Positions 24,916-48,642 of a stretch of 64,000 nt of DNA are shown piece by piece. How positions within the stretch are numbered: the first letter of the stretch is position 1; each line of letters opens with the position of its first letter. The position numbers were made by a program, and so were the translations under genes. Location: NCBI GenBank assembly GCA_963693365.1, contig CAVNZM010000017.1, forward strand, positions 3,596,001 through 3,660,000, in the 5' to 3' direction. The notes beneath the pieces were generated by a model. It ran no database searches. It was not told the origin of the DNA and saw nothing but the letters and a program-made list of their open reading frames with translations. Origin of the DNA: Amoebidium appalachense. Its lineage: Eukaryota > Ichthyosporea.

Positions 24916-25616
24916 TCCTTTTCCCCACCTCTCCTCCCGCCACAGAACCGCAGGCCAGTCATCTTTAAAGGGAAGCTCTGCCGACGGTCTGCTGCCAGGG
25001 ATGGTCGAGTACCCAAGTGACCGCGGCGATCGATTTGTCGGTGGGTCAGACAGTGATGGAGAGACTGAGCCTGAGGGCATTGGTCTACCAGCAGAGAACA
25101 CCCGCTCTCTTCCTCCCCCGCCAATGGTACACATCACTCAGACCCAGGGAACCCCGGACTGGTTAAATATGCGCATGTTTTCCATCACGTCGAGTGGGGC
25201 CAGCCGAGCTTTGCGGGCCTTGGAACCCGGGGAACTACTACCGGGGCATGAGTACATTATGACGGATGTGTGTGGGTTTAGGTATGGTGTTCGGCAGGCA
25301 CCACAGGGGCCTGGGGGTGGACATGCTACCATGGACAAGGATGCCCTTCTGGCGCTGTCCAAGGCAACCTTAGAGGCCAAATGTGATGAGCTCGGTATTC
25401 GACATCGCAGCAACGACAACAAGGAGAAGTTGGCAACGTACATCATTTATTTTTATAATCAACACCTAGACTCACAGCAGCAAACGGGAGTGGACTCCGA
25501 CAGCAACACCCGTCATAATGCACCAGTCCATTCGCACCCACCACAACCACGATTGCCGACCTACAACCCCACTACACTTGTGGACCTACCACAACCAGCC
25601 ACAACAGGATCGTTTG

Positions 25617-26064
25617 CGCCGGCGTATGCCGCAACACCACAGCAAACACTCCGCCCACCAATTACCACCCGTCCCACACATGCACCCACAACAACACACA
25701 CGGCAACACCACATGTACAGCAGACACCCTACCCACCATTCCCGCCTCGTCCTACGCAGGCACCCGCAACAACATGCGCGGCAACACCACAGCAGACACT
25801 TCAGCCGCCAATTACGCCCCGTCCTGCACATGCACCCGCAACAACAAACACGGCAACACCGCAGCAGACACCCCAGCCACCAATTCCGCCCCGTCCTACA
25901 CATGCACCCGCAACAACACACACGGCAACACCACAGCAGACACCCCGCCCACCTATACCGCCCCTTCCTACACATGCACCCGCAACAACACACGCGGCAA
26001 CACCACAGCAGACACCCCGCCCACCTATACCGCCTCGTCCAACACAGGCGTCCGCGTCCACACA
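25617..26064 (+). repeat. Coding minisatellite, 72-bp unit
   Basis: Six tandem units in frame, each of 24 residues (one of 26), with consensus starting ATPQQTPRPPIPPRPTHAPA. It forms a Pro/Thr-rich linker inside the YqaJ-like domain of the piggyBac-like protein, between its first helix and the GRANE helix. Confidence 0.93.
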
Positions 26065-27751
26065 TGCCCCACCAACAACCTCACCACCGCCCAATGCAGG
26101 CCCATCCAATATGAATGTGGCACTTCTTGATTCTTGGTTTATGGCACCAATCAAGTCCCCGGCACTCAGCAAAGGCCGAGCCAATGAACCCATTGCGCGG
26201 TCGAAAATTCCCCTGTTTTTAAGGGAACAATCAGAGTGGGAGGTGGTGAAAATTGACGAGCACGGTCTAGTTTGCGCCGAAAATGCACGGTATCTTGCAA
26301 CATCGGTGGATGGGTATGCAACTCTTCGCAATGCGAACGGGGACGTCATTCGTGCGGTGGTGGAGATTAAAACGATGATGGAACCGACTACGGAGGCGGA
26401 CGCACGCTTACGTTCGGCGCACCCACTGGGGGGGCTCTTTTCAACATGCACTGCTGGCACCCCTCAGTTTCGTTATTTGGTTCACACCAGTGACTACCGC
26501 AACCAGGTTCTCCATCACGCCACCGTTTATAACGCCGAGTATGTGCTGTATGTCGTTGCCAGCATGGATTCAATCATTTACGCCACCCTTATTGTTGTTG
26601 ACAGGCAACTACGTGTCGACTACAAGGAAATCATCGAGCATATCGCAACATCGCATTTGCAGTGGATATACGGATCCGAGCCGATACCGGAATTCCCCGA
26701 ACCGGTTATTGCGAAAACCTACGCCGTGGATATGGAAACGATAACGAGTCGACCCTTGCACTCTGGCGCGCCCTCAATGCATTGGTCGTTAACAACAAGG
26801 GGCCGCTCCCCCCCGCACGGTACATTGTTCCCTCGGCGGTTGCGTGGTGGAACGCGATAAAGGGCGGGATAGATGTTTATTCGCGGATGCTGAAAAACGT
26901 GAAATTGTCCTTCTACGGACTTTCAACGGAGGGATGTCTCGTTCTCCGGTTGATTATGACTCTCGCACTGAATGCCTTCCAAGACTACCGGATCGTGTGC
27001 AATGTGGGGCCCATCACACAATCCAGCGTAAATTCAATCACTGCCGTGCGCGACAAATTAAACAGTTTTATGCCGTTCCACACCTTTCTCGGTCAGATTG
27101 TTCGGACTTACCGTCTGCCAGGTCTGGTGGCCGACTACACACGTGATTTGGGAAACCTGAGAAACCACCTTCAGGATATGGATCCCAACGTCAAAACAAC
27201 CGTTCCGGCCAAGCCGCGCAATCTGCGGAAACACTTTGGGTCTCCCAGTCACACATTGAACGAATTACGGAGGGATAACCACAAAGAGCACTACCAAATC
27301 ACGAAGCGCAACCCGATAACGAACCGCAAAATCAAAGGAAAGTGCCGGTTGTGTTGCTACACCGTCAAGCCAAAACCGAAAGTCACAGGTGTGGCGCAAT
27401 ACATGCATGACGGCAGTGACGAGGCTTCAACGGGAGGAAGTCAGGATGAAAGTGGTGGAACGAACAGTTCGGGTGGAGATAATGGGGGCTCAGGTGGAAA
27501 GGAAAGGCCCCCTAAAAAGAAAAAACGTCAGTACGGGGCCAGATTAGGCGGACGTACACACTCCCTGTGCTTTCGCTGTGACGTCTATCTGTGCTACGAC
27601 AGCAAGGGTACGATGGATTGTTGGCGGCGGTGGCACACACACAAAGTCCTGAAAAAGCCCGAGTATTACGCAGACTTGCGTGAGTCAACGAAGCGGCCTG
27701 CGAAAAAGGCCGCGGAAAAAACCACCAATTAGTCATACATCTGTACTTGTC

Positions 27752-27752
27752 G

Positions 27753-27788
<36 letters not shown>

Positions 27789-27892
27789 ACACCCACACAC
27801 ACATACACACGCACACGCACACACACATGCGCACACGCACACACACACACACACGCACATACACACGCACACGCACACATACACACGCACAC

Positions 27893-27976
<84 letters not shown>
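27752..27976. repeat. (CA)n array
   Basis: Interrupted CA array, then about 40 pure CA units, starting 20 bp after the transposase stop codon, inside the 21392-30430 element. Confidence 0.95.
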
Positions 27977-27978
<2 letters not shown>

Positions 27979-28163
27979 CCGTGCACACATACATGTACCG
28001 CCTAAACTAGATTTATCTGTACTTGACCCTGCACAATGCACGTGAAGTTGTTTCCACATCAAACTTTTCATGTGATCCTTTCTTGTCGTACAAGTTGTTC
28101 AAGAAATTTGCCTTTGATTTTTTTGCCTCTTTAACCATGGGGCCTGGGGAGGTGTGTGAGTGG

Positions 28164-28199
<36 letters not shown>

Positions 28200-28315
28200 G
28201 TCAGTATAATTAAGATAGTGACCGTGCATGCAGAGCCTACTAGATGTACAAACACTATGTATAGTCGTACATGCCCAAGTTCAAACACAGCCGTTTCTTC
28301 TTCTTCTTTTTTCTC

Positions 28316-28347
<32 letters not shown>

Positions 28348-28860
28348 TTATTTTTCTTTTCTTTTTGCTTTCTGTCGTTTTGGTGGGGGTTGGGTGTATA
28401 TCGCGGCCAATGTACAGAGGAAACAAACAATTAGTAGTGTCGGAATCTTGTGATTTTCCTTCCGCGTATCATGTAACATATCTCTGCCATGGCGATATTT
28501 CTGAACAATAACATTGTCTGTTAATGTCTTTGTTTACACGTATCATGTAACATATCTCTTCGATATTTCAGTACACTGTCATTAACACTTAGTAGCATCT
28601 TGAAATTTACATGAAAAGTACTGCCGAGTTGAGTTAACTTGTAATACATGCACCACACCATCATTGAAAAGGCATTGCCTGCAACTTGTGTCCCGTTTGC
28701 ATGACCCCCCCCCCCCCCCCCCCCCCCCCCCAAATGCATCAGAAACATCCCCCCCCCCCCCCCCACCCCAAATCCTTCACAAACATACCCCCCCCCCCCC
28801 ACCCTAGGCCTTCGGATTACCCCCACCCCCTCACACACCATCTTTTCAAACCTGGTCACA
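27977..28860. other. Transposon 3' region, no gene
   Basis: No gene is seen. It contains G runs (28167-28196), C runs (28315-28341, 28706-28800) and a 20-bp direct repeat GTATCATGTAACATATCTCT at about 28466 and 28538. Confidence 0.6.
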
Positions 28861-28964
28861 CTCACACACACACACATACACACACACACACACAAATACA
28901 TGTGCGCGCACACGCATGCACACACACACACACACACACACCCACCCACACACACACACACCGT

Positions 28965-29004
<40 letters not shown>

Positions 29005-29063
29005 ATAATAACACACTCACACCCTCCGACACACATTCTTGTGCGCACACACACAAGTGGGCG

Positions 29064-29159
<96 letters not shown>

Positions 29160-29685
29160 ATTGCCATGACACAGACACACAGACACACACACACACACAC
29201 GTGCACACACACTCAATGTTTACACACTCTCACACATGCACGCTCCGACACACATGTACTCTTGTGCACACAAAAAACACGATGTGCGCGTGAACACACA
29301 CACACACATATGTGTACACACTCCATACACACACACAAACACAAGTGCGCGCGTACACACACAAACACACCGTACACAGTCACACACTGACAAACACACC
29401 CACACCCACACCCACACCCACCCACACACACACACACGCACATGGATGCACACACACACACACACACACAATATGTTTACACTCACACCCTCACACACAC
29501 GCGCTCCAACACGTGCGCGCACACAAACACGATGCGCGCGTGGGGCCGTGAGACACACACACGCACACACATGTACATCGTACACACACACACACACACC
29601 AGCACACACACCGTACACACACAAATACAAGTGCGCACATGCACACACACAAACACACGATACACTTACACACTAACACACATGA

Positions 29686-29739
<54 letters not shown>

Positions 29740-29990
29740 CTGACACACACACACACACGGCACACACACACACACACACACACATGTACACACACACACA
29801 CAGACACACACACACACACACACACACGCTCACACACACACTGTGCACACACGTACACACACACACACACACACACACACGTGCACGTACACACGGCACA
29901 CACACGTGTACACACACCTTTGCACACACCACACAGCTTGAATATACACACTGTGACACACACACACACACCGTGACACAAGTGAAAAAC
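28861..29990. repeat. Interrupted CA array, 1.1 kb
   Basis: Long CA-rich DNA with recurring interruptions such as GTGCGCGC and GTACACAC, plus semi-regular repeats of TGTTTACACTC-type words near 29215 and 29473. All long frames are low-complexity artefacts. Confidence 0.93.
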
Positions 29991-30391
29991 ACACACTAGC
30001 ACACTCACCAACATGCTCCCGGACATGTGACACACACACAAACAAACTAGTACTACGTATACTTGGTGATACGATCCTGGCGGCGCTGCCGCCGCGGCCG
30101 CGGCCATTTTGAAAAAATTGGGTGCGCCAGATCGATCCTCGACTGAATGATGGTGCGACGCAAGCCAATCCAATCATCCGCTTTCACATGTGATCGTGGG
30201 CTTGAATGTGGGCCCCCACCCGCCCTGAGTGTGGGCCACCAAAAGTACTAGTTTTTTGTTATCAGAAAAAGTTACCAAAACATGACTATAGAGCATAAAA
30301 AAGCCCATGTAGGCCTCAATCCGACACACATTCAAGCGCAGAGTGGGGTATATAGTATGTGAGTTTCCGAGGGGCGCCCCTTTGAAAGTGT

Positions 30392-30430
30392 GGGCCCCCA
30401 CCGGTGGGGGCCCGCATTTCTACAGTGGGG
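30392..30430 (-). repeat. Right terminal region
   Basis: Inverted counterpart of the left end. The 22-bp palindrome at 30392-30413 is followed by GCATTTCT and the terminal ACAGTGGGG. Confidence 0.8.
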
Positions 30431-30434
30431 CTAC

Positions 30435-32845
30435 GATGGCGCTCATTGTTGCCTAGCATGTACATATGTCACTGGCTGCATTTGATTGGCTGTGCTGGAA
30501 AACGCCGTAGGCCGTCGAATGTGGCTGGGCCTCCGGCAGTGTCCACGCAATAAAAAGTGTGTAAACCCTTTAGGCATTACGATCCACAATGTTCAAGCCT
30601 TATGCCGGTTTCCAGTGGTCTGCGCATGCAGTAACTTGAGCAAATTATGCATTCAGCGGTCATATGATCGTTCTTATTATCTCTCGGTAAGTGCGCCAAA
30701 AAAAAAAAGACAACCATCGTCACAGCGAAACTGTTCTGTTTACGTTCTGTAGAGGAACCAAAGAAAAAAAATACTATCTGCGATGCTGCCTTGGATTATT
30801 GATTGTTCAACTTCCAAGTGCACAGACAAAGTGACATGACAGTCACAGCCTCCCCCGCCCCCTTTCCCGGGGAGGCTAACTATAAGCTCTTCCCCCCTCA
30901 GCCTTGGTCAAGAATTAGAGCCCATATTCAAGGTTTTCAAAAAATAAAAATAAAAATACCAATCTTAGTTGAAGTTTATTATCTCAATAATACCTAGTGA
31001 ACCCTGGCACTCGTGCCGGAAATATGGTCAGACTGAGCAGTTATCATCCACTGGCACATGTCAAGCATACCGTAAAGCACATAGTTTATTTAGAATAGAG
31101 ATTGTTACAATTGGTTTGGCTCATTCTTTGGCTCATACTAGCTCATGTCTGTGTGCCTCCCCCCCGTTCCCCCCTCCCCCCCCTCTCCACAACCCCCTAA
31201 CACACACACACACACACAAACATCCCCCAAAAAAAAGAACTTTGGAAAAAAAAAAAAACAAAAAAAAAAAAACCAACACACGCGGGTGCGCAGACACACA
31301 CAAACGTACACTAACATACACATACACAGACACAAAATGGCCCCGTTCATGGACCTCGGCAACACTCACGGAGAAGTGGCATGAAAAGAATAAAAAAAAA
31401 AAACATCACACAACTGTGTAGACCATGCACTTCGTCAATCTCAAACCATGTCACATTGGCCAACCCCCCCCCCCCCCCCCCCCCCCCCCAAACACACACA
31501 CCCCTCTCCCCCCCCCCACACACAAAAAAAGCACACAAACACGCACGCACGCACGCACACGCACACACACACGCACGCACATGCGCACGCGCGCGCGTAC
31601 ACACACACACACACTAGCCCCCCCGCGTACACACACACACACACTAGCCCCCCCCCCCCCCCCCCCCTCCCGGCCCCCCTCCCTCCCCCCCCCCCCCCTC
31701 CTTCCGTCCCGCCAAAAAAAAAAACCACAAAAAACCAACAAAACAGAAAAAAGAAATCACACCAGACACACACACACACACGCACACGCACACACCAAAT
31801 GAACACACTCGATAACCTCGACAACTCTCACCGAGGAGTGGCGGTTGAAAGGGCAACAATGAATGAATAATGAAGTTGACCTGTGTGGCCCATTTATTTC
31901 GTCCTCCCTCACTCGTTGCAAATTTATGAGGAGTAAACTACATGGTGTTTTCCCGTAGTACTATACATATGCTTGAGCGTGTTTGGACCTATTGGCTAGA
32001 GGAGGTTCGAACTCACGCCAGCCAAGCCCCGGACCTTGGGCACTTGCCCACCCCTCCCCTTGCCAAAAACAAAAAAAAACAGCAGCAGCACTATCAGTAC
32101 CAATGGAACACGACCATCCTGCCAGGTATATTGCGTTGGCACTGCCGTGCTCAAGACACCCCCACTACTTACACCCCCACTACTCACACTCTCCATGTTT
32201 GTTACCGTCCATCTCCACCGTGCTTCCAAGGACCCCACTTCGGAGTCGGCCAAAGCTCTGGCACGTACTGACGGTGCCTGGGCTGCTATGAACTTGCCGT
32301 TCGCCTCACACTCACACTCTATTTTTCCTTACACTCTCGCGACCGCGTGCATGCTTTCTCTCGCGGCGGCTCTACGGTCCCGAGAGTCCAGTGTTCGCTG
32401 TGTGTAAGGAAAAATACGAGTCACCTCGGTAGGTGACAGGCCAAAGCTTCGCCTGTTTCATGAAAACAATAGGCGCGGCTGCGGGCCAATCGCCTTGTTG
32501 CGCGCCAAAGATAAATCTGATGTCCAGCCAGGCTGCCAACGGCCACCACCGTCTTTGATCAGATTCAAAGTTGGGGCCGCAACACACACACACACTGCAG
32601 ACCAACAGCATCCATCTAGCTTTTAGCGGTACCGTTCGAAAAACGTTTAACAGCGACGTGCCACGTTGCAGCATACGTAGTGCAGCCTGCGCGGCAGCAA
32701 GAAAACCGACCTAGCAGTGCCCTGAGGCCACGCAGGCGTGTGTGCACCCACACGGCCCTCAGGGGTCAGCCACGCACGGTGCGTGTCCGGCCAGTTATAG
32801 GTGCGGGGCAGGTGCCACGGTCGTACTGACCAGTGCGCGCAGAGG
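30435..32845. other. No supported gene; repeats upstream of the TOG gene
   Basis: No gene is recognised. C-run/CA composites occupy 31150-31240 and 31465-31790. A diverged duplication is seen: an AACACTCACGGAGAAGTGGC-like segment near 31361 recurs near 31831 after each CA block. The last 200 bp before 32846 should hold the 5' UTR and promoter of the TOG gene; I saw no clear core promoter motif. Confidence 0.55.
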
Positions 32846-43101
<10,256 letters not shown>

Positions 43102-43213
43102 GAGGATGGGGTGCATTGGGGTTAGGGGCCACCATGATGTTGGGTTAGAGCCCACAGTAAGCAATGATTGGACAGAGAGCGGTATGAAGGCAGACATGCA
43201 AACGGAATGAATG

Positions 43214-43219
43214 AATAAA
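43214..43219 (+). promoter_or_regulatory. Polyadenylation signal of the TOG gene
   Basis: AATAAA, 113 bp after the TAG stop codon. It is the first such hexamer downstream. Confidence 0.6.
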
Positions 43220-44126
43220 TGAGGGCACTAGGTGCAACTCTCAAATACATACAGCCCCACACATGTGATGATGTGTGTGTGTTTAGACAGGCCTACGATA
43301 TGGAGTGAGCCACAGTGTGGTCACATTGCCAGTGTACATGTACATGTATTTGACGTATTAAAGTACCTGTATTTGACGTATTAAAGATCCGCAAAAACCA
43401 TAAACATTCAACATGCAACATGCAGACACCAGGCTGAGCCAGCCATGCTCGCAGTACAGCCTCTGCTCGTATATGAGTACATTGTGTCTTAAAAAGGAAA
43501 AAGACGTGTGCAGACACAGACATCAACGAACCATGCTTTGCAGTTACCTGATAAAGAATCGACTCAGTCGCATTGTTGTCACCATTGGCAGGCCCAACAC
43601 AAGTAACATATTGCCATAGGATCCTGTGACCGTTATATCTCTACCTGACCTTGTCACTTGATCCCTTCTACTGTCACGGCTACAAATATAGACTGGAGAT
43701 TATACATGTATAAGCACACGGGGTCATCACACTCTGTTGATGCTCCCTACAGCCGATCCGGAAACACAACATGTGCCCCATATATGCATGGATATATACA
43801 TCACGATACAGTCGGAGATATACATCTTTTTTAATATTAACTACTACACGGCCACTAGCTTGAATTCGAACCAAAAACCGGGCTCACTAATCAGGTAACT
43901 ACAGACAACATTTTAACCGAGACAACGCAAACCATGCAACCATGTACTGCAATGCACACGAACACACACACACTGTGACACATGTCCGAAAACACACCCA
44001 CGCGCGGAGGTGCACACATGCACACACAGCCACGCGCACACGAAGTGCATGTCGCGCACACAGAGGCACACACGTGTACTGCACACACACGCACACACAC
44101 GTACACACACACGTACACACACACGT

Positions 44127-44219
<93 letters not shown>

Positions 44220-44851
44220 ATACCCACTCGCGCGCACATGTGAATACTGCACAAACACATGACCACATCCTCACCCACACCCACCCACACACAAACCAGC
44301 TCATCATTATGATACCGGTATACCACTGCCAGTACTTACTCCTAAATGTTTTATCCTTTCCTTGAATGATTATTAGAAACGGGGACCTGGATGCCCCTTT
44401 TCTTTGTTCGTTTTTTTTTTTTTTTTTTTTTTTTTCTTTCTGGGGGGGGGGGGGGGGGGGGGGGGGAGGGGGGGGGGGGGAGGGGGGCGGTTTGGAAGGG
44501 TTTACCAACTCCAGCTGATGATCCACTTGGTCTATTTATGGCATCTAGGGCAATGTGCTATTTATTAATAAATGATTCTCGGATTTGATCCTCGAATATG
44601 GCCCAACCTCGGTCGAAGCGTGTATGTCAAGCTCGAGGATTTCAAAGGCCACGCCAGAGCCATGTCATTACATATCCTTGATTGAATCGTCCTCAGTCGT
44701 ATGCATGTGACTGGTTTGTGTACCGTGATGTTTGGCGCGTGACGTCCGTGGTTTATGTACATGGAGAGTCTACAATGCAGTCCACGAGTGCACTGGCCGG
44801 CCTTTTGATGGCGTCACGTGTAGAACATGTACACTGGTCTCCTGCCATGGC

Positions 44852-44887
<36 letters not shown>

Positions 44888-45187
44888 CCCCTGCCCGCTT
44901 AACAATCCCCTCCCCCCCCCCCCCCTCCCCCCCTCAGAGCCCCCGGCCAGCCCCCTCCCCCCCCCCCCCCCCCCCCCCCCCCACGGCGGGCTGGCCAGCC
45001 CCCCTGCCCGGCCACATGTACATGTCACCATATCATATGGTCCCGTGACAAGTAGGACTGTTCTGAACATGTACATGTGACAGTAATGTTGGCCCACACT
45101 ATAATTAGTATATGATCACTGCTCTGCCTGTAGCTACGAGTCAGGTTGAACTTTCTCTCTCTCCCTCCCTCCCTCTCTCCCTCTCCC

Positions 45188-45265
<78 letters not shown>

Positions 45266-45540
45266 GGGCTCACTCTCTCATGATCACTGTCACTGACTCA
45301 CTGTACATGTACAATGTACATGTCCAGCTGCTGTCACATGTATTACTGTACCGTGACATGTGCATAAACGTTAACTAATATTTTTTCTGCGTCCCAAAGA
45401 AAATTCCCGCCAAAGATTATGTGTGCAGTGTCACTGGCCATGGCGTGCACACTCGTCGATTGTTTCAAAATTTGCTCATCATCCATAACAAAACAGTAAA
45501 AAAAAATGAATGTGTGTGCAATGGTCGATATTGTTTCTCA
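43220..45540. other. No supported gene; simple repeats
   Basis: No coding frame is recognised. Contents: a short direct repeat TGTATTTGACGTATTAAAG near 43346 and 43368, CA arrays (44080-44212), a T-run/G-run composite (44410-44483), C runs (44852-44882, 44957-44980) and a (CT)n tract (45164-45261). Confidence 0.65.
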
Positions 45541-45564
45541 ATTGATATTGACATAAATTATCTT

Positions 45565-46208
<644 letters not shown>

Positions 46209-46296
46209 CAGTAAATTTTTTTTCTTCTTTTGACTGGATTTATTCGACGGAAAGATATGCAAGTATGCGCGGCATACTGAGAAGACAATAAAAACT

Positions 46297-48321
46297 TCAC
46301 GAGTTATCCAGTAACAAGTGCATACTGAGATACCTGAACACTGTGTGAAAATCATATAAATACTCAATGTGACGACCAACAGAATTCAACAAAAAGTCTA
46401 AAGTGTTCACATTGCCAGCTAGTGTAGCAGACACCTGTAGGGAAAGAGGTAAAACGCGACATAAAAACTCACACCTATCAACATGCTTACGATTAAAAAG
46501 TTCAGCACAAAAGTGGCACCAGCGGCGATGTAACAAGAATTACAGCGCCACTGTACAACTTCCCAGGCAATATCAACATCAGAGCACCATACAGACGTAT
46601 CTACTAGGGTGGTATCCATACGTACAGCAGGAAAAATGTATCCTGCCAAAGCTCCCAAAAAGCGATAATGATCAGTACGGTGTTGCCTAAAGAACATAAC
46701 ACATGCCGACAGAGTTTTACCTTTGATTTCTCTATCAGAACGAGAAAGAAACTTATACTGCGTATGGTAATAACGCAAAAAGGCAGAAAAAACAGGAAGA
46801 GAAAAGAAAGAGGGAGTGAGATAGCGAGAGGAAGAATCAGATTGAAAGAGGGTAGGCTGAGGACATTCAGAAGTAGCGTTGGTGAATCGGGGGGGAAGGG
46901 GGATGGAGGGAGGGGGGGGAAAGAAAGCATAAAGAGGGTGACCATCAGGTATCCTAACTAAATGAAAACAAAAACGAAGAGACAATTCCTCCATACGACA
47001 AACAGCAGACGACAATCCAAACATACTGATTAAGGGAGGCACAAACCGAGTACGAAACAAAGTGCGCAGCGCAGTTCCCTGAAAATCGTCGAACTCTTTC
47101 AGCGCCACGGCCGCCTCGCGAGGTGGGGCGCAGGCCAATAGGGGAAGTCCATATTCGAAAGTCGGCCGTAAAAAAGTTTTATAGTAGAGAAGAAGGTTCG
47201 CAGGATGGATCACAGATTCCCGTTGAAACATATTTGACACGATGTGAAGCTTACCCTTCGCACGAGCGATCCGTGCCGTGAGGAGCTTGCGGAACTTATC
47301 AATACCCCGTGCAGTAAAAGGAATACCCAAATAGTCATAGGTGCTCTGAACAGGAATAGGAAGACCGGCCAATCGAAAGGAAGCGTTTTTCGAAAAAGTA
47401 GCACACTTTGCAATTCCGACTGTCATGAGATTCTCGGTGCACCATTGATCCACCTGACGAAGCATCTGGTGCACATACATCTTCGGTTAAGGAACAAAGA
47501 ACAATATCGTCCGCAACAAGGAGACCCGGTACACGGCGGGTATGCAGTTGGCCAAAGGGTTCGAGGGCGCAGGCTAAATCGTCAATGAAAACGTCAAACA
47601 ACAACGGACTCAGGAGGGACCCCTGCAGAAGACCCCGAGAACGGGAAAAACCCGGTGTTAATGTTCCATTGACCGCCGCTCGTCCGCGAGTGGTATCGAA
47701 CAACGCTCGCAGAAGACGGCCAAAGGGGGCTGGTAAGCCCCGCATAGCCAGCTTATGCCATAACAAACCAGTGGGTACGGTGTCGTAGGCGTTCTTAAGG
47801 TCGATGAAGACAACGTGTGGAGAGCCAGAAGTAATGGATTCATGGAGTAACAGACTGTGAGTATAACACGAACAGGCATGACGAAAGCCCCCTTGAAGGG
47901 AAGAAAGACAGAACACGGCGTTTAAAGAATCGTCGGTGGTAAACGCGCGAAGCATGCAACCCTCGAAGAGCCGACGAAAAACATTGGTAAGTGTGACGGG
48001 ACGAAAGTCGTTAATGACCCCCTGCGATACCTTCTTACGAACGGGCGTAACGATTGTGTCAAGCCACGAATTTGGAATAAACCTGAGTTCGAAAAAAGCC
48101 GAAAAAAACTCACTAAGAAGGACAGCAAAAGGCGGGGGCGGGGGGGACTCTGTACGATTACGGGGCGGAAGCACGGCAGAAAGAACCTTGAAAAGCACCG
48201 GAGGAAGAGCATCCGGCCCGCACGCCTTGCGGGGTTTTAACGCCCGGATAGCACCAAAAACAGCCGAAGAGTTGACTAATAACTGTGAAAAGTGCCCGGG
48301 AACGATCGGTCCGGCTCCCAA
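46297..48321 (-). pseudogene. LINE-B ORF2, RT and C-terminal finger
   Basis: RT motifs in order: LKPRKACGPDALPP, NSWLDTIVTPVRKK, FRPVTLTNVFRRLFEG, LQGGFRHACSCY, FIDLKNAYDTVP, SRGLLQGSLLSPLLFDVFIDDL and GLLVADDIVL (catalytic pair, with Val where Phe/Tyr is usual). The frame shifts near 47340-47480, then continues with YDYLGIPFTARG and the thumb. A second shift near 46535 separates ...WRCNSC from the finger residues. The copy at 19800-20214 shows that this break is a one-base deletion, since its frame is intact. It is related to LINE-A but clearly a different family. Confidence 0.88.
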
Positions 48322-48465
48322 CTCGGCGGCTGGGAGAGGCCAGCGGGCGGTGATGGAACCGTGGACACGTTAGGAAGCGAAAATAGGGAAGCATAATAGT
48401 CATCGACGGATTCAGCGACGGAGATGGAAGGAGAGGGGACATAGACTTGCACGGAAGGCCCAAAC

Positions 48466-48571
48466 TGTTGGAATACGTCACCATGTATGACAGCAAGAGC
48501 CTTGAAGTATGTATGTGTCTTAGCTTGTTTGTATTCGTGTCTGCTTTCCTTCTTTGTGCTCTTTCTCTTTT

Positions 48572-48642
<71 letters not shown>

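Larger units (their letters stand above)
22351..27732 (+). pseudogene. piggyBac-like transposase with SAP-like and YqaJ-like nuclease domains
   Basis: Exons are near 22351-23450, 24101-24340 and 24946-27732. Exon 1 starts MDGYEWVDDDEDFQ, then shows a piggyBac-like helical domain (KDPVDFLHMYLTPKLVLEL), the first catalytic Asp region (ILVLDDDQLALRS) and the second (IALDRGG). Exon 2 has LKEYAVGYRGGFGNVGLLN. Exon 3 opens acidic, then GTPDWLNMRMFSITSSGA (YqaJ start), a SAP-like helix pair (LSKATLEAKCDELGI), six 24-residue Pro-rich repeats, KGRANEPIA, then YLATSVDGY and AVVEIKT (nuclease D...E-x-K). It ends with AWWNAIKGGIDVYSRML (third Asp), LALNAFQDYRI and a Cys-rich C-terminus ([24 protein letters not shown]). 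Frame breaks near 22405-22425, 23266 (G10 run) and 26737 (A run) make this copy inactive or mis-sequenced. Confidence 0.78.
21392..30430 (+). mobile_element. Candidate 9.04-kb piggyBac-like DNA transposon with matched ends
   Basis: The left end reads CCCCACTGT and the right end ACAGTGGGG, perfect 9-bp terminal inverted repeats. Each is followed 5-15 bp inward by the same 22-bp GC-rich palindrome centred on ACCGGT (21405-21426, 30392-30413). A second left copy lies at 21462-21483 and a degenerate right copy near 30209-30226. CTAC occurs directly outside both ends (21388-21391, 30431-30434) as a possible 4-bp target duplication. Inside, one plus-strand transposase-like gene (22351-27732) is flanked by simple repeats. 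A CTAC duplication is unusual for piggyBac, which normally uses TTAA, so the boundaries need confirmation from other copies. Confidence 0.7.

Noticed and set aside
31985-32010. TGGCTAGAGG followed by GGTTCGAACTC, resembling pol III A and B boxes
   Set aside because: The boxes are adjacent, without the spacing needed for a tRNA or SINE promoter, and no cloverleaf can be drawn.
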